Assembly (NCBI RefSeq): GCF_012910705.2
Contig: NZ_WTVG02000038.1
Span: 613,170 to 677,169 of the forward strand
Length of the DNA stretch: 64,000 nt
Direction: 5' to 3'
Source of the DNA: Aromatoleum anaerobium
Lineage (GTDB): Bacteria; Pseudomonadota; Gammaproteobacteria; Burkholderiales; Rhodocyclaceae
The notes beneath the pieces were generated by a model. That model was not told where the DNA came from. It searched no databases and was given only the letters and a program-made list of their open reading frames with translations. The position numbers were made by a program, and so were the translations under genes. Shown here piece by piece: positions 17,085 to 30,744 of the stretch (the first letter of the stretch is position 1; each line of letters starts with the position of its first letter).

Positions 17085-18545
17085 TTACTGCACGCCACCC
17101 ATGCACAGATACTTGATCTCGAGGTAGTCCTCGATGCCGTATTTCGAACCTTCGCGGCCGAGGCCCGATGACTTCATGCCGCCGAACGGCGCGACTTCGG
17201 TCGAGATGATGCCGGTGTTGATGCCGACGATGCCGTATTCGAGCGCGCCGGACACGCGCCACACGCGGTTCATTCCCGCTGCATAGAAATAGGCGGCGAG
17301 GCCGAACTCGGTGTCGTTCGCCATGCGGATCGCCTCGGCCTCGTCCTTGAAGCGGAACAGCGGCGCGACCGGGCCGAACGTCTCCTCGCGCGCGACTTTC
17401 ATCTGCGGCGTGACGTCGGCGAGGATCGTCGGTTCGAAGAAGCTGCGGCCGAGCGCGTGGCGCCTGCCGCCGGTGACGACGCGCGCGCCTTTCGCCAGCG
17501 CGTCGGCGATGTGCTCCTCGACTTTCTCGACCGCCTGCATGTCGATCAGCGGTCCTTGCGTGACGCCTTCATCGAGGCCGTTGCCGACTTTCAGCTTCGC
17601 GACCGCGGCGGCGAGCTTTTCGGCGAACGCGTCATACACACTGTCCTGCACCAGCAGCCGGTTCGCGCACACGCAGGTCTGGCCGGTGTTGCGGTATTTC
17701 GACGCCAGCGCGCCTTCGACGGCGGCGTCGAGGTCGGCGTCGTCGAAGACGATGAACGGCGCGTTGCCGCCGAGTTCGAGCGACAGCTTCTTGATCGTCG
17801 GGGCGCATTGCGCGGCGAGCTTGATGCCCACTTCGGTCGACCCGGTGAACGTGAGTTTGCGCACCACCGGGTTGGCGGTGAGTTCGCCGCCAATCTCGGT
17901 CGCGGAGCCCGTCAGCACGCTGAACACGCCTGCGGGCACGCCGGCGCGTTCGGCGAGGACGGTGAGCGCGAGCGCCGAATAGGGCGTCTGCGTCGCCGGC
18001 TTCAGCACCATCGTGCAGCCCGCGGCGAGCGCCGGCCCGGCCTTGCGCGTGATCATCGCGAGCGGGAAGTTCCACGGCGTGATCGCCGCACAGACGCCGA
18101 CCGGCTCTTTCGTCACGACGATGCGCTTGTCGGGCTGGTGGCCGGGGATCACGTCGCCGTAGATGCGCTTGCCCTCTTCGGCGAACCACTCGACGAAGGA
18201 CGCCGCGTACAGCACTTCGCCGCGCGCCTCACCGAGCGGCTTGCCCTGCTCGGAGGTCATCAGCAGCGCGAGATCTTCCTGGTGTGCGACGATCAGGTCG
18301 AACCACTTGCGCAGCACCTTCGCGCGGGCGCCGGCAGTCAGCGCCCGCCACGCCGGCCACGCGCGATTGGCCGCGTCGATCGCGCGGCGCGTCTCGGCGG
18401 CGCCCATCTTCGGGATCGTGCCGAGTTGCTCGCCGCTGGCCGGGTTGTGGATCGCGATCGTCGCACCGCTGTCGGCATCGGCCCACGTGCCGCCGACGAG
18501 GCAGCGGGTGCGGAAGAGGTCGGGGTCATTTAACGCGAGGGTCAT
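17085..18545 (-). CDS. gabD: Succinate/glutarate semialdehyde dehydrogenase
   Basis: NAD(P)-dependent aldehyde dehydrogenase of 486 residues, oxidising succinate semialdehyde (GabD) or glutarate semialdehyde (DavD). Visible motifs: the nucleotide-binding FTGSTEVG, the general base Glu in LELGGNAPFIVFDDADLD and the catalytic cysteine in NTGQTCVCANRLLVQD (about residue 290), as well as the ITPWNFPLAMITRK segment. The ATG at 18545 is preceded by AAGGAGTC and gives MTLALNDPDLFRTRCLVGG; the longer open frame upstream is not family-like. It is convergent with gcdR. Beside the glutarate genes, a DavD role feeding glutarate to the CoA-transferase is attractive but not shown by sequence. Confidence 0.9.
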   Translation of the reverse strand: MTLALNDPDLFRTRCLVGGTWADADSGATIAIHNPASGEQLGTIPKMGAAETRRAIDAANRAWPAWRALTAGARAKVLRKWFDLIVAHQEDLALLMTSEQGKPLGEARGEVLYAASFVEWFAEEGKRIYGDVIPGHQPDKRIVVTKEPVGVCAAITPWNFPLAMITRKAGPALAAGCTMVLKPATQTPYSALALTVLAERAGVPAGVFSVLTGSATEIGGELTANPVVRKLTFTGSTEVGIKLAAQCAPTIKKLSLELGGNAPFIVFDDADLDAAVEGALASKYRNTGQTCVCANRLLVQDSVYDAFAEKLAAAVAKLKVGNGLDEGVTQGPLIDMQAVEKVEEHIADALAKGARVVTGGRRHALGRSFFEPTILADVTPQMKVAREETFGPVAPLFRFKDEAEAIRMANDTEFGLAAYFYAAGMNRVWRVSGALEYGIVGINTGIISTEVAPFGGMKSSGLGREGSKYGIEDYLEIKYLCMGGVQ

Positions 18546-18633
18546 GGAAAGACTCCTTGGTCGGGTTTGCGCGGAATGCCATCGGTATCGGACTGCCCGG
18601 TCCTGCCGTTTGCGGCGCCACGGCTTGCCCGGC

Positions 18634-19656
18634 TCATGGGCGATTCCACAGATTGCGGATGATGACGATCGAGCCGCGGTAGTTCGAAAACGGAACCATC
18701 CCCTCGATGTGGAAATCGGCCGTCGAGGTGTCGCGGGGAATCGTGCCCAGCATCGGCATGCCATCCGGCTTGACAAAAGCGTGGACGAGCGGGCAGGCGC
18801 TGTTTGCCGTCCGCTTCTTCACGACCGCGACCTCGCCGTTCGCAAGCCGCACGATCGCCCCCGGCGGAAAAACGCCGATCTCCTTGATCATCATCTGGAT
18901 CAGCCGGTTGTCGGTCTGCTTGCCCTGGTCGAGCATCAACTTGCGCATCGCCTTGCCGGACACCATCGCCTTGCGGTACGGGCGGTCGCGCACCATCGCA
19001 CTATAGATGTCGGCGATCGCCAGCACGCGCGCCGGCAGCCTGATCGCGTCGTCGAAATGGCCATCGGGATAGCCGCTGCCGTCCAGACGCTCGTGGTGGT
19101 GGCGGACCGAGTCGAGCCAGGCGGCGTCGGTCACGCCGAGACTCGTCAGAATCCATTCGCTGTCGACGGGATGGCGCGCGATGCGCTCGCGCTGCAGCGA
19201 CGTCAGCGGCGTCAGCTGGCGGTCGAGCGTGTCCTGGATGTCGATCAGACCGACGTCATAGGTCAGGCCGGCCTTGACGAGCGACAGCCGCGAGGCCTCG
19301 CCGACCCCCATTTTCCTGCCGATCAGCTCGCACAGGATCGCTGCCTGCAGGTGATGGACCACCGCATACGACGTCTCGTAGTCGAGGTGCAGGTTCGCGA
19401 GCGCGGCGTCGGAGTCATGCGTGCAGGCCTGCTGGACCGTCAGCGCAATGCTTTCGATGCGCGGAACGAATCCGGTGTCGAGACTGCCCGCCTTGTAGAG
19501 GTCGAACGTCCGCTTCAGGCGGATCTTCAGCAAGTCGAGCATCTCGAACGATTTGTGCTCATTGCTCGACGTGGTCGCGGAGGCTGCCGGAATGCGCCGC
19601 CCTTCGCGTTCGTGCTCGACGACGCGCCGGAGCGCGTCTTCAGGCTGCTCGCTCAC
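18634..19656 (-). CDS. HD-GYP-like protein with altered HD dyad
   Basis: 340-residue cytoplasmic protein of the HD-GYP type, a fold that normally hydrolyses c-di-GMP. The GYP part is intact (HHHERLDGSGYPDG near residue 215). However, the position of the metal-binding HD dyad reads LTYDVGLIDI (near residue 160), with tyrosine replacing the histidine. With a metal ligand missing, catalysis is doubtful and a binding or scaffold role is possible (inference). The frame starts at GTG 19656; no strong ribosome site is visible and an internal Met at residue 39 is an alternative. It is downstream of gabD in genome order but transcribed separately, with an 88-base gap. Confidence 0.8.
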   Translation of the reverse strand: MSEQPEDALRRVVEHEREGRRIPAASATTSSNEHKSFEMLDLLKIRLKRTFDLYKAGSLDTGFVPRIESIALTVQQACTHDSDAALANLHLDYETSYAVVHHLQAAILCELIGRKMGVGEASRLSLVKAGLTYDVGLIDIQDTLDRQLTPLTSLQRERIARHPVDSEWILTSLGVTDAAWLDSVRHHHERLDGSGYPDGHFDDAIRLPARVLAIADIYSAMVRDRPYRKAMVSGKAMRKLMLDQGKQTDNRLIQMMIKEIGVFPPGAIVRLANGEVAVVKKRTANSACPLVHAFVKPDGMPMLGTIPRDTSTADFHIEGMVPFSNYRGSIVIIRNLWNRP

Positions 19657-19974
19657 GGCGTCTGGCGCCGCAGCGCATCGTCTTGGGGTTCATCGCATGA
19701 CTCACGGGACAGGGGATTCTTCGCATCGGACCGTAACCCTCCGCACTTCGCAACGTCCGCGAGGTATTGCGGCGCCGAGTAGCGTAGCATTTTCGTCCCC
19801 GCCCGGCAGCAGATGAAGATATCTTCAGCCTGTTCCGCGCCGGAGGCCCGGTCGCCGCAGGAATGCTGACGGCTTTGCCGGGCCACGCTGCGCGCAATTT
19901 TTCGCGACCGGATTCGATATCTTGTATAAGATGCATGACCTGACGCGACACAGGTCGCGAGATGCAATATCGGT

Positions 19975-20003
19975 TTGACTTCGTTGCGGTTAACCCCTAG
20001 TAT
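19975..20003 (+). promoter_or_regulatory. Sigma-70-like promoter for the atp operon
   Basis: TTGACT (19975-19980), a 17-base spacer and TAGTAT (19998-20003) lie 27 bases ahead of the atpI start. This is the best promoter-like match in the 374-base gap 19657-20030. Upstream in the same gap are two small dyads, ATCTT-gtat-AAGAT (about 19919-19932) and GACCTG-n8-CAGGTC (about 19937-19956), possible operators. No gene is apparent in the gap. Confidence 0.6.
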
Positions 20004-20030
20004 TGCCGGAATTTTTGAAGCGGTCTGCGC

Positions 20031-20399
20031 ATGCTGCGCATCGCCTCGGCGGATCCCATGTTCAAAATGGTTTTCCTGCAGCTTGGCGCGACGATCGCAG
20101 CTACGGCCATCGCGGCCGTTTTTTTCGGCCTGCGCGGCGGAATTTCCGCAGCCCTCGGGGGACTTTCCTGCGTTTTGCCGAATGCGGTTTTCGCGCTCCG
20201 GCTGCACCTGGCCTCGAAGCGGCAGGGCGGAGCGAATGTGATCGTTTTCTTTATCGGCGAGTTCCTCAAGATCGCGTCGATCGTGGGATTGTTGGTGCTG
20301 GTCGGGCAGTTTTATGAAGACGTCCATTGGGGCGGCATCTTCATCGGCCTGATCCTGGCACTGAAGGCGAATTTATTTGCATTTTTGGTGAAGACCTGA
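20031..20399 (+). CDS. atpI: ATP synthase subunit I
   Basis: 122-residue hydrophobic protein encoded ahead of the Fo genes; AtpI assists assembly of the c-ring. Several membrane segments are visible (about 10-32, 36-56, 70-92, 97-118), with the pattern FFGLRGGISAALGG and a polar FLKIAS motif typical of the family. The stop is two bases before the atpB start. An internal Met at residue 10 is an alternative start. Confidence 0.85.
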   Translation: MLRIASADPMFKMVFLQLGATIAATAIAAVFFGLRGGISAALGGLSCVLPNAVFALRLHLASKRQGGANVIVFFIGEFLKIASIVGLLVLVGQFYEDVHWGGIFIGLILALKANLFAFLVKT

Positions 20400-20401
20400 C
20401 C

Positions 20402-21540
<1,139 letters not shown>

Positions 21541-21598
21541 TCGGTTCGCTTATTTCGCCTCTTTCGGCCTCTCCGACCACAACCGAGGGACAAGAACA

Positions 21599-22072
21599 GT
21601 GAATTTGAACGCAACCCTGATCGCTCAGCTCGTTGTGTTCTTCATTCTGGCGTGGGTCACGATGAAGTTCGTGTGGCCCCCCATCGTGAAGGCGCTCGAC
21701 GAGCGCGCGAAGAAGATCGCAGACGGGCTGGCAGCTGCGGACAAGGCCAAGGCCGACCTCTCGCTCGCCGAGAAGAAAGTTGTCGATGAACTGCGCAAGG
21801 CTCGCGAATCCGCGGGCGACGTGCGTACCTCCGCCGAAAAGCAGGCGGCGAAATTCCTCGACGACGCCCGTGCCGAAGCTGCCCGCATCATCGCCCAGGC
21901 TCGCGAAGCTGCCGAAGCCGAAGCCGGCACGGCCGCCCAGCGCGCCAAGGAAGCACTGCGTGACCAGGTCGCCCATCTGGCTGTCGCCGGCGCCGAGAAG
22001 ATCCTGCGTCGCGAAATCAACGCGCAGGTGCATGCCGACCTGCTCGCCAACCTGAAAACGGAACTGCAATAA
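21599..22072 (+). CDS. atpF: F1Fo ATP synthase subunit b
   Basis: 157-residue peripheral-stalk subunit: one N-terminal membrane helix (about 6-26, starting [19 protein letters not shown]) followed by a long Ala/Glu/Lys-rich coiled coil that reaches the delta subunit. The start is GTG at 21599, the usual b-subunit start for this group; no ATG lies nearby. The stop is three bases before atpH. Confidence 0.95.
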   Translation: MNLNATLIAQLVVFFILAWVTMKFVWPPIVKALDERAKKIADGLAAADKAKADLSLAEKKVVDELRKARESAGDVRTSAEKQAAKFLDDARAEAARIIAQAREAAEAEAGTAAQRAKEALRDQVAHLAVAGAEKILRREINAQVHADLLANLKTELQ

Positions 22073-22075
22073 GCC

Positions 22076-22612
22076 ATGGCCGAGAACGTCACCATCGCGC
22101 GCCCCTATGCGGATGCCGCCTTCGAGCTGGCTCGCGGGGCAGGTGCGCTGGGGCCTTGGTCGGAAGCACTCGATCGTCTCGCCGCCGCTGCCGCGGATGC
22201 GTCGATGAAAGCCTGCATCAGTAATCCCAAGCTGTCCGCGGACCAGCTGTATCAGCTGTTCATCGACGTTGCGGGACAAGGCTTCACTCCCGAGCTGCAG
22301 AATTTCGTTCGTGTCCTCGTCGACAACGAGCGTCTGCAGGTGCTTCCGGAGATCCGTGACCTGTTCGTTGAACTCAAGAACGAACACGAAGGCGTCCAGG
22401 AGGCGGAAATCGCCTCCGCGTTCCCGCTCGACGATGCCACGCTGGCGAACCTGAAAGCCGATCTTGAGATGCGTTTCAAGACCAGGCTGAACATCAAGGT
22501 CAGCCTCGACCCCGAACTCATCGGCGGGGTCCGCATCGCGATCGGCGACGAAGTGATCGACGCCTCGGTCCGCGGCAAGCTCGCGAACATGGCCGCTGCG
22601 CTAAAGAACTAG
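22076..22612 (+). CDS. atpH: F1Fo ATP synthase subunit delta
   Basis: 178-residue delta subunit linking the b stalk to the top of F1. It starts [19 protein letters not shown], the family's N-terminal helix bundle, and ends with [28 protein letters not shown], the conserved C-terminal signature. Tight spacing (3 bases after atpF, 10 before atpA) fits the operon. Confidence 0.96.
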   Translation: MAENVTIARPYADAAFELARGAGALGPWSEALDRLAAAAADASMKACISNPKLSADQLYQLFIDVAGQGFTPELQNFVRVLVDNERLQVLPEIRDLFVELKNEHEGVQEAEIASAFPLDDATLANLKADLEMRFKTRLNIKVSLDPELIGGVRIAIGDEVIDASVRGKLANMAAALKN

Positions 22613-22622
22613 GAGCATATAC

Positions 22623-24161
<1,539 letters not shown>

Positions 24162-24182
24162 GGCCGCGGACGGAGACGGAAT

Positions 24183-25052
24183 ATGGCTAGCGGTAAGGAA
24201 ATCCGTACCAAGATCAAGAGCGTGCAAAACACGCGCAAGATCACCAAGGCCATGGAAATGGTGGCCGCATCCAAGATGCGCAAGGCGCAGGACCGGATGC
24301 GTGCCGCTCGTCCCTATGCCGAGAAGATCCGCCGCCTCGCCGCGAACCTGTCCCAGGCCAATGTGACCGATTACAAGCACGCTTTCCTCGTCCAGAAGGA
24401 CCAGGTGAAGCGGGTGGGTCTGATTCTGGTCACCACCGACAAGGGTCTTTGCGGCGGTCTCAACACCAATATCCAGCGCGTCGCGCTGAACGCGATGAAG
24501 GGCTGGGACGCCTCCGGCGCGACCGAGATCCAGGCCTGCTGCATCGGCAACAAGGGTTTCGGCTTCATGCAGCGGCTGGGCGCGAAAGTCGTGTCGCACG
24601 TCGTTCAGCTCGGTGACACGCCGCATCTCGAAAAGATGATCGGCCCGGTCAAGATCATGCTCGACGCGTTCCAGAACGGCGAGCTCGACGCGGTCTATGT
24701 GGCTTACACGCGCTTCATCAACACGATGAAGCAGGAGCCGGTGCTCGAGCAGCTGCTGCCGCTGACCGGCGAGAAGCTCGGCACGCCGGAAGGTTCGTGG
24801 GACTACCTGTACGAGCCCGACCCGCAGGTCGTCATCGACGAGATGCTGGTGCGCTACGTCGAGGCGCTGGTCTATCAGGCAGTCGCCGAGAACATGGCTT
24901 CGGAGCAGAGCGCGCGCATGGTGGCGATGAAGGCCGCGTCCGACAACGCGAAGAACGTGATCGGGGAACTGCAGCTGGTCTACAACAAGACCCGCCAGGC
25001 AGCGATCACGAAGGAGCTGTCGGAGATCGTCGGCGGCGCCGCCGCGGTGTAA
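24183..25052 (+). CDS. atpG: F1Fo ATP synthase subunit gamma
   Basis: 289-residue central rotor shaft. It has the N-terminal coiled coil [36 protein letters not shown] and the C-terminal helix ([37 protein letters not shown]) that sits inside the alpha3beta3 ring. Position between atpA and atpD and full length confirm it. Confidence 0.97.
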   Translation: MASGKEIRTKIKSVQNTRKITKAMEMVAASKMRKAQDRMRAARPYAEKIRRLAANLSQANVTDYKHAFLVQKDQVKRVGLILVTTDKGLCGGLNTNIQRVALNAMKGWDASGATEIQACCIGNKGFGFMQRLGAKVVSHVVQLGDTPHLEKMIGPVKIMLDAFQNGELDAVYVAYTRFINTMKQEPVLEQLLPLTGEKLGTPEGSWDYLYEPDPQVVIDEMLVRYVEALVYQAVAENMASEQSARMVAMKAASDNAKNVIGELQLVYNKTRQAAITKELSEIVGGAAAV

Positions 25053-25063
25053 CGCATAACTGA

Positions 25064-26479
<1,416 letters not shown>

Positions 26480-26533
26480 TCGAGCCCGCCGCACGGCAGC
26501 TCGCTGTCGTGCGGCCTTGAAAAGGACATCACT

Positions 26534-26959
26534 ATGGCAATGACGGTCCACGTCGACATCGTCAGCGCGGAAGAGCAGATCTTTTCCGGCCTGGCGGAGT
26601 TCGTCGCGCTCCCGGGTGAAGCGGGTGAACTCGGCATCCTGCCCGGCCACATGCCGCTGATGACCCGGATCAAGCCGGGTGCGGTACGGGTGAAGCGTCC
26701 CGACCAGGCGGAGGAGGAACTCGTTTTCGTCGCCGGCGGCATTCTCGAAGTGCAGCCGGGACTGGTCACCGTGCTCGCGGACACCGCGATCCGGGGCAAG
26801 GATCTGGACGAGGCGAAAGCGCTCGAAGCCAAGCGCATCGCGGAAGAGGCGCTGAAAAATCAGTCGACCGAACTCGATTACGCCAAGGCACAGGCGGAAC
26901 TCGCCGAAGCGATCGCACAGATCGCGGCCATCCAGAAGCTGCGCAAGCGCGGCCACTGA
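26534..26959 (+). CDS. atpC: F1Fo ATP synthase subunit epsilon
   Basis: 141-residue epsilon subunit, with an N-terminal beta-sandwich ([26 protein letters not shown]) and a C-terminal two-helix hairpin rich in Ala/Glu that can inhibit ATP hydrolysis. Last gene of the operon, followed 38 bases later by a terminator. Confidence 0.96.
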   Translation: MAMTVHVDIVSAEEQIFSGLAEFVALPGEAGELGILPGHMPLMTRIKPGAVRVKRPDQAEEELVFVAGGILEVQPGLVTVLADTAIRGKDLDEAKALEAKRIAEEALKNQSTELDYAKAQAELAEAIAQIAAIQKLRKRGH

Positions 26960-26997
26960 GCCGGACGGCGGGCGAAGCCGCCGGCATTGGGCGAAAG

Positions 26998-27034
26998 AAA
27001 AAGGGCAGATCCGTCAGGACTGCCCTTTTTGTTT
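26998..27034. terminator. Bidirectional terminator between atpC and ubiJ
   Basis: An 11-bp perfect stem (26998-27008 with 27020-27030) with A-rich and T-rich outer sides, so both strands show a GC stem followed by T residues. It serves the atp operon from the left and the convergent ubiJ unit from the right. Confidence 0.85.
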
Positions 27035-27059
27035 GGGTGCTTTCCTGCCTGCGGCGAAG

Positions 27060-27704
27060 TTAGCGCCCGTCCGGCGGAACGGCCATGGCGGATGCCCGCT
27101 GACCATGGCGCGACGGGGACTGTCGGGAGGCGCAGAGCCGCTCAACGCGCTTGTCGAGGCGCGCCAGGTCGTCGCGCAGCGCCCCCAGTTCTCCGCCATG
27201 CCCTTCGAGTGCCGCACGCGTGACGAGGAGCGGCTGCTCTTCGGTGAGATATTCGGCGACGTTGCCGCCCAACGCCTGGCACGCCCTCAAACCTCCGTCC
27301 CTGACGGCCTGCGCCCCGAGCACGACGCGGTGGGCGAGGATGTCGCCAAGCACGCGCGACAGGTCTTCCTCGGCGTCCCAGCGCAAGTTGCGGAACACGA
27401 AGCCGAGCGCATCGGCGAACTCGGCATTGCCGTCGATCCGCACTTCGCTCATTGCCTTCCCGGGATCTCCGGTGAGGAGGCCGGGCAGCGCGCCGAGCGG
27501 AAGCGAAAGCGTGATCGAAGGCGTCGTGGCTGCGTCCGCCGCGGCGAGAAAACCGTCCGGCAGGACCGTGAACATGATGTCGAACGGGTCGGCATGTAGT
27601 AGCGCATGCCGGCCCGCATGGGGCGAAAGCCGTTCCCGGGCCCAAGGCGCCGGGCCCAGCAGGTGGTTGATGGCGGTGAGGAAACCGCGGCGTGCGACTG
27701 ACAT
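27060..27704 (-). CDS. ubiJ: Ubiquinone biosynthesis accessory factor UbiJ
   Basis: 214-residue protein with an SCP2-like lipid-binding domain (about 40-130) and a C-terminal helical/coiled-coil part (DDLARLDKRVERL). UbiJ organises the soluble Ubi complex and binds ubiquinone intermediates. Assignment rests on the SCP2 pattern (DPFDIMFTVLPDGFL, ALPGLLTGDPGKAMSEVRIDGNAEFADALGFVFRNLRWDAEEDL) together with location in the same minus-strand unit as ubiE. In many betaproteobacteria ubiB follows ubiJ; here the atp operon lies downstream instead. Confidence 0.85.
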   Translation of the reverse strand: MSVARRGFLTAINHLLGPAPWARERLSPHAGRHALLHADPFDIMFTVLPDGFLAAADAATTPSITLSLPLGALPGLLTGDPGKAMSEVRIDGNAEFADALGFVFRNLRWDAEEDLSRVLGDILAHRVVLGAQAVRDGGLRACQALGGNVAEYLTEEQPLLVTRAALEGHGGELGALRDDLARLDKRVERLCASRQSPSRHGQRASAMAVPPDGR

Positions 27705-27749
27705 CGTTTTCTGCGGGACCCCGGCATTCCGGGGTCCGCCGTAGAGGAT

Positions 27750-28601
27750 TCAGGAAAGCTGCTGGATGCCCGCGACGACCCACCCGGCGTTTCCGGTCCT
27801 GGGTTTGGTCAGATGCCACACTTCGTCGAACGCCACTGGTGCCGCGCCTTCTTCTTCGCGCAGCAGGCCGGAGAAGCGGATGCTGACGACGTAGCGTTGC
27901 GCTTCCTCCACGACTTCGATGACTTCGCCGTTCAGCTCCACGACGTCGGTGCGCTGCGTCCCCGGAGCGCGTTCAGTCAGCTGCATGCGGATTTCAGCAA
28001 ACATCTCGGGTGACGTGAATTCGCGGATGTCTTCGAGATTGCCGGCATCGTTGGCGGCCTGCAGGCGGATGAACTGGACCTTGGCCTGCCGCACGAACGC
28101 TTCGGCATCGAAGTTCGCGGGGATGTTGCCCGCTGGCGCAGGCGCCACCGCGCTGCTGGCAGCGGGGAAGCTTGCCGGCGCAGAAGCGGGGAAGCTCCCG
28201 CCGGCAGGAGCGCCGGCGTACTGCATCGCGCCGCCCGAGCGCGCTGCGGCATTGCGACGCGACAGCATGCGGAACAGCATCAGGGCAGCGAGCGCCAGCA
28301 GCGCGATCATCAGGAACGAGCCCATTTCGGCGCCGAGGCCCAGATGCGAGAAGAGCGCAGCCAGCCCGAGGCCGGCGGCCAGCCCGGCGAGCGGGCCCAT
28401 CCACGACCGCTTCTGCGGCACGGCATTCGCGCCCTGCGGCGTCTGCTGCGGCGCGGCCGACGGCTGGCGCGGCGCCGACGGGCTCATCTGGCGCTGCATG
28501 CCGAAGCTGCCGCCCCCGCCGAGACGCTTGGCGTCGGCGTCAGGGATGCCGAAACCGAGGGTGAAAATGACCGCGATCAGGCCGAGAAGCAGGTTTTTCA
28601 T
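27750..28601 (-). CDS. Tim44-like domain protein
   Basis: About 283-residue membrane-attached protein: signal-like N-terminus (MKNLLLGLIAVIFTLGFGIPDADA), a Gly/Pro/Gln-rich linker, two short membrane segments (around 85-125), an Ala/Pro-rich stretch, and a C-terminal Tim44-like domain (about 155-283: NFDAEAFVRQAKVQFIRLQAANDAGNLEDIREFTSPEMF). The family is common in Proteobacteria but its role is poorly defined. I took the ATG at 28601; one seven codons upstream is also possible. It sits between ubiE and ubiJ on the same strand, a conserved neighbourhood of unclear meaning. Confidence 0.8.
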   Translation of the reverse strand: MKNLLLGLIAVIFTLGFGIPDADAKRLGGGGSFGMQRQMSPSAPRQPSAAPQQTPQGANAVPQKRSWMGPLAGLAAGLGLAALFSHLGLGAEMGSFLMIALLALAALMLFRMLSRRNAAARSGGAMQYAGAPAGGSFPASAPASFPAASSAVAPAPAGNIPANFDAEAFVRQAKVQFIRLQAANDAGNLEDIREFTSPEMFAEIRMQLTERAPGTQRTDVVELNGEVIEVVEEAQRYVVSIRFSGLLREEEGAAPVAFDEVWHLTKPRTGNAGWVVAGIQQLS

Positions 28602-28677
28602 GGGTGATATGTCTCCGTTCATGGTGCGAAACCGGCCGCTCGCCCCGCAGGAAAGGAAGCGGGCGCGCGCAGCGGAA

Positions 28678-29415
28678 TCAGAGCTTGTAGCCGCGGTGCA
28701 GGGCGACGACGCCCCCGGTCAGGTTGAAGTAATCGACTCGCTTCAGGCCGACTCGTTCCATCAGCTCCTTCAGTTCGTCCTGCGAGGGGTGCATCCGGAT
28801 CGATTCGGCCAGGTAACGGTAGCTGTCCGCGTCGTGGGCGACCTTGTCGCCCATCCAGGGCAGGATCTTGAACGAATAGAAATCGTAGGCCGGCGCGAGC
28901 GGCGCCCAGACTTTCGAGAATTCGAGCACGAGGAGACGGCCGCCCGGACGCAGCACGCGCCGCATCTCGGCGAGCGCGACGTCCTTGTGGGTCATGTTGC
29001 GTAGGCCGAACGCAACCGTCACGCAGTCGAACCAGTTGTCGGGGAACGGCAGCTTCTCGGCGTCGCATTGCGCGACCGGCAGCGCGAAGCCGCGGTCGAG
29101 CACCCGGTCGCGCCCGCGCGACAGCATCGCGTGATTGATGTCGGTGAGCCACACCTGGCCGTCGCGGCCGACCCGTTTCGCGAATGCGAGCGACAGGTCT
29201 GCTGTCCCGCCGGCGACGTCGAGCACGCGGTCGCCGCAGCCGACTCCCGATATCTGGATCGTGAATGCCTTCCACAGCCGGTGCAGGCCGAAGGACATGA
29301 GATCGTTCATCACGTCGTAGCGGCGGGCGACCGAGGAAAACACCTCGGCGACTTTTTTGTGTTTTTCGCCTTCCGCCACCGTCTCGAAGCCGAAATGGGT
29401 CGTCTTTTCGTTCAT
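28678..29415 (-). CDS. ubiE: Demethylmenaquinone/2-polyprenyl-benzoquinol methyltransferase
   Basis: SAM-dependent C-methyltransferase of ubiquinone (and menaquinone) synthesis, 245 residues. The ATG at 29415 gives [46 protein letters not shown], the family start. The SAM motif [16 protein letters not shown] is near residue 65 and the signatures [10 protein letters not shown] and [20 protein letters not shown] follow. The start is two bases beyond the stop of the DUF971 gene, indicating coupling. Confidence 0.96.
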   Translation of the reverse strand: MNEKTTHFGFETVAEGEKHKKVAEVFSSVARRYDVMNDLMSFGLHRLWKAFTIQISGVGCGDRVLDVAGGTADLSLAFAKRVGRDGQVWLTDINHAMLSRGRDRVLDRGFALPVAQCDAEKLPFPDNWFDCVTVAFGLRNMTHKDVALAEMRRVLRPGGRLLVLEFSKVWAPLAPAYDFYSFKILPWMGDKVAHDADSYRYLAESIRMHPSQDELKELMERVGLKRVDYFNLTGGVVALHRGYKL

Positions 29416-29417
29416 GC

Positions 29418-29843
29418 TCAGTGCTTGTGACCGCCGCAGCCGGATTTGGGCGGGACGGGTGGATTTTCGGCGGGATCGCGGCTGCGGCCTTCCTGCGCGA
29501 GCCGGTCGAGATACTGCTGCCACAGCGTGTCGTGCTGCGTCGCGAGCCAGTACAGGTAGTCCCAGGAATACAGGCCGCTGTCGTGTCCGTCGGAGAACAC
29601 CGGTTTCACGGCATAGTTGCCGACCGGTTCGAGATCGACGATGTCGACATCGCGTTTGCCGACCTGCAGCACTTCCTGGCCGGCTCCGTGTCCGCGCACC
29701 TCTGCCGAGGGGGAATACACCCTCAGATACTCGAACGGCAGCGAAAACTCGCTGCCATCGTCGAACGCGATTTCGAGCACGCGGGATTTGCGGTGCAAGG
29801 TGAGCGCGGTGGGGGTGGGTGTTTTGTCGTCGAGTCCGGCCAT
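29418..29843 (-). CDS. DUF971 protein
   Basis: 141-residue protein of the DUF971 family (gamma-butyrobetaine hydroxylase-like N-terminal domain), with the beta-rich core [40 protein letters not shown] and an [18 protein letters not shown] block. The C-terminus ends in a Cys/His-rich tail (SGCGGHKH), possibly metal-binding. ATG 29843 was chosen; 13 further codons upstream are open. It leads the ubiE unit, and this adjacency is widely conserved, suggesting a link to quinone metabolism or iron-sulfur handling (inference). Confidence 0.85.
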   Translation of the reverse strand: MAGLDDKTPTPTALTLHRKSRVLEIAFDDGSEFSLPFEYLRVYSPSAEVRGHGAGQEVLQVGKRDVDIVDLEPVGNYAVKPVFSDGHDSGLYSWDYLYWLATQHDTLWQQYLDRLAQEGRSRDPAENPPVPPKSGCGGHKH

Positions 29844-30005
29844 GGTGACTGGTGAGTCGGGCGATGTCGGGAGTCCAATCATACCCGAATCGGCGCGGCC
29901 GAGCGGCGCCCGGCGGGCCGCGCTTCGATTGCGCCGGGATGACTTGTCACAAAAAATTCAAATGGCTGCAATACACTGCGTCGGCCAACATGGAGTGATG
30001 CATCG

Positions 30006-30713
30006 ATGCCTGCGAACATTCTGCTAGTGGAAGACGAATCGGCCATTCAGGAGCTTATCGCCGCCAGCTTGACCCGTGCCGGCCACCGCGTCGTGCGGGC
30101 ATCCGACGCGGAGGCGGCACAGCGCCTCCTGCGCGACGCGCTGCCCGACCTGGTGTTGCTGGACTGGATGCTGCCGGGCATGACGGGCATCGAACTCGCG
30201 CGCCGGCTCAGGGCCGACGAACGGACCCGCGCGATCCCGATCATCATGCTGACGGCGCGCGGCGAAGAGCAGGACAAAGTCGCCGGCCTCGAGAGCGGCG
30301 CCGACGACTACATCACCAAGCCGTTCAGCCCGCGCGAGCTGGCAGCCCGGATCACGGCCGTGCTGCGCCGGCGCGCACCGCAAACCACCGAGGACGCGGT
30401 CGAGGCGGGCGGCCTGCGGCTCGACCCCGCGACGCACCGCGTCGGCTGCGGGGACAGGCCGGTCGCGCTCGGCCCGACTGAATTCCGCCTGCTGCATTTC
30501 CTCATGACTCATCCCGAGCGCGTGCATTCGCGCGCCCAGCTGCTCGACAAGGTGTGGGGCGACCATGTCTTCGTCGAGGACCGCACCGTGGATGTGCATG
30601 TGCGGCGCCTGCGTGCGGCGCTCGAGCCGAGCGGGCACGACCAGCTGATCCAGACGGTGCGCGGCAGCGGCTACCGTTTCTCGCTGCGGGTCGAGGGCGG
30701 CAGCGTGCAATAA
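30006..30713 (+). CDS. phoB: Phosphate regulon response regulator PhoB
   Basis: 235-residue OmpR/PhoB-family regulator. The receiver domain (1-120) has acidic ED at 9-10, phospho-acceptor Asp53 in [11 protein letters not shown] and a lysine in [10 protein letters not shown]. The C-terminal winged helix (about 135-230) includes [30 protein letters not shown] and [10 protein letters not shown], typical of PhoB. phoR follows. Upstream, TTGTCA (29944-29949) and TACACT (29972-29977) are separated by 22 bases, and a loose Pho-box-like TTGTCAC is present, so autoregulation is possible but weakly supported. Confidence 0.93.
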   Translation: MPANILLVEDESAIQELIAASLTRAGHRVVRASDAEAAQRLLRDALPDLVLLDWMLPGMTGIELARRLRADERTRAIPIIMLTARGEEQDKVAGLESGADDYITKPFSPRELAARITAVLRRRAPQTTEDAVEAGGLRLDPATHRVGCGDRPVALGPTEFRLLHFLMTHPERVHSRAQLLDKVWGDHVFVEDRTVDVHVRRLRAALEPSGHDQLIQTVRGSGYRFSLRVEGGSVQ

Positions 30714-30744
30714 TCCGGCCTCTGACCGCCTGCCGGAGCCCGCC

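Noticed and set aside
29944..29977. Pho box ahead of phoB
   Set aside because: Only one loose half-site (TTGTCAC) matches, and the spacing to the -10 is 22 bases, so it is not listed as its own feature.
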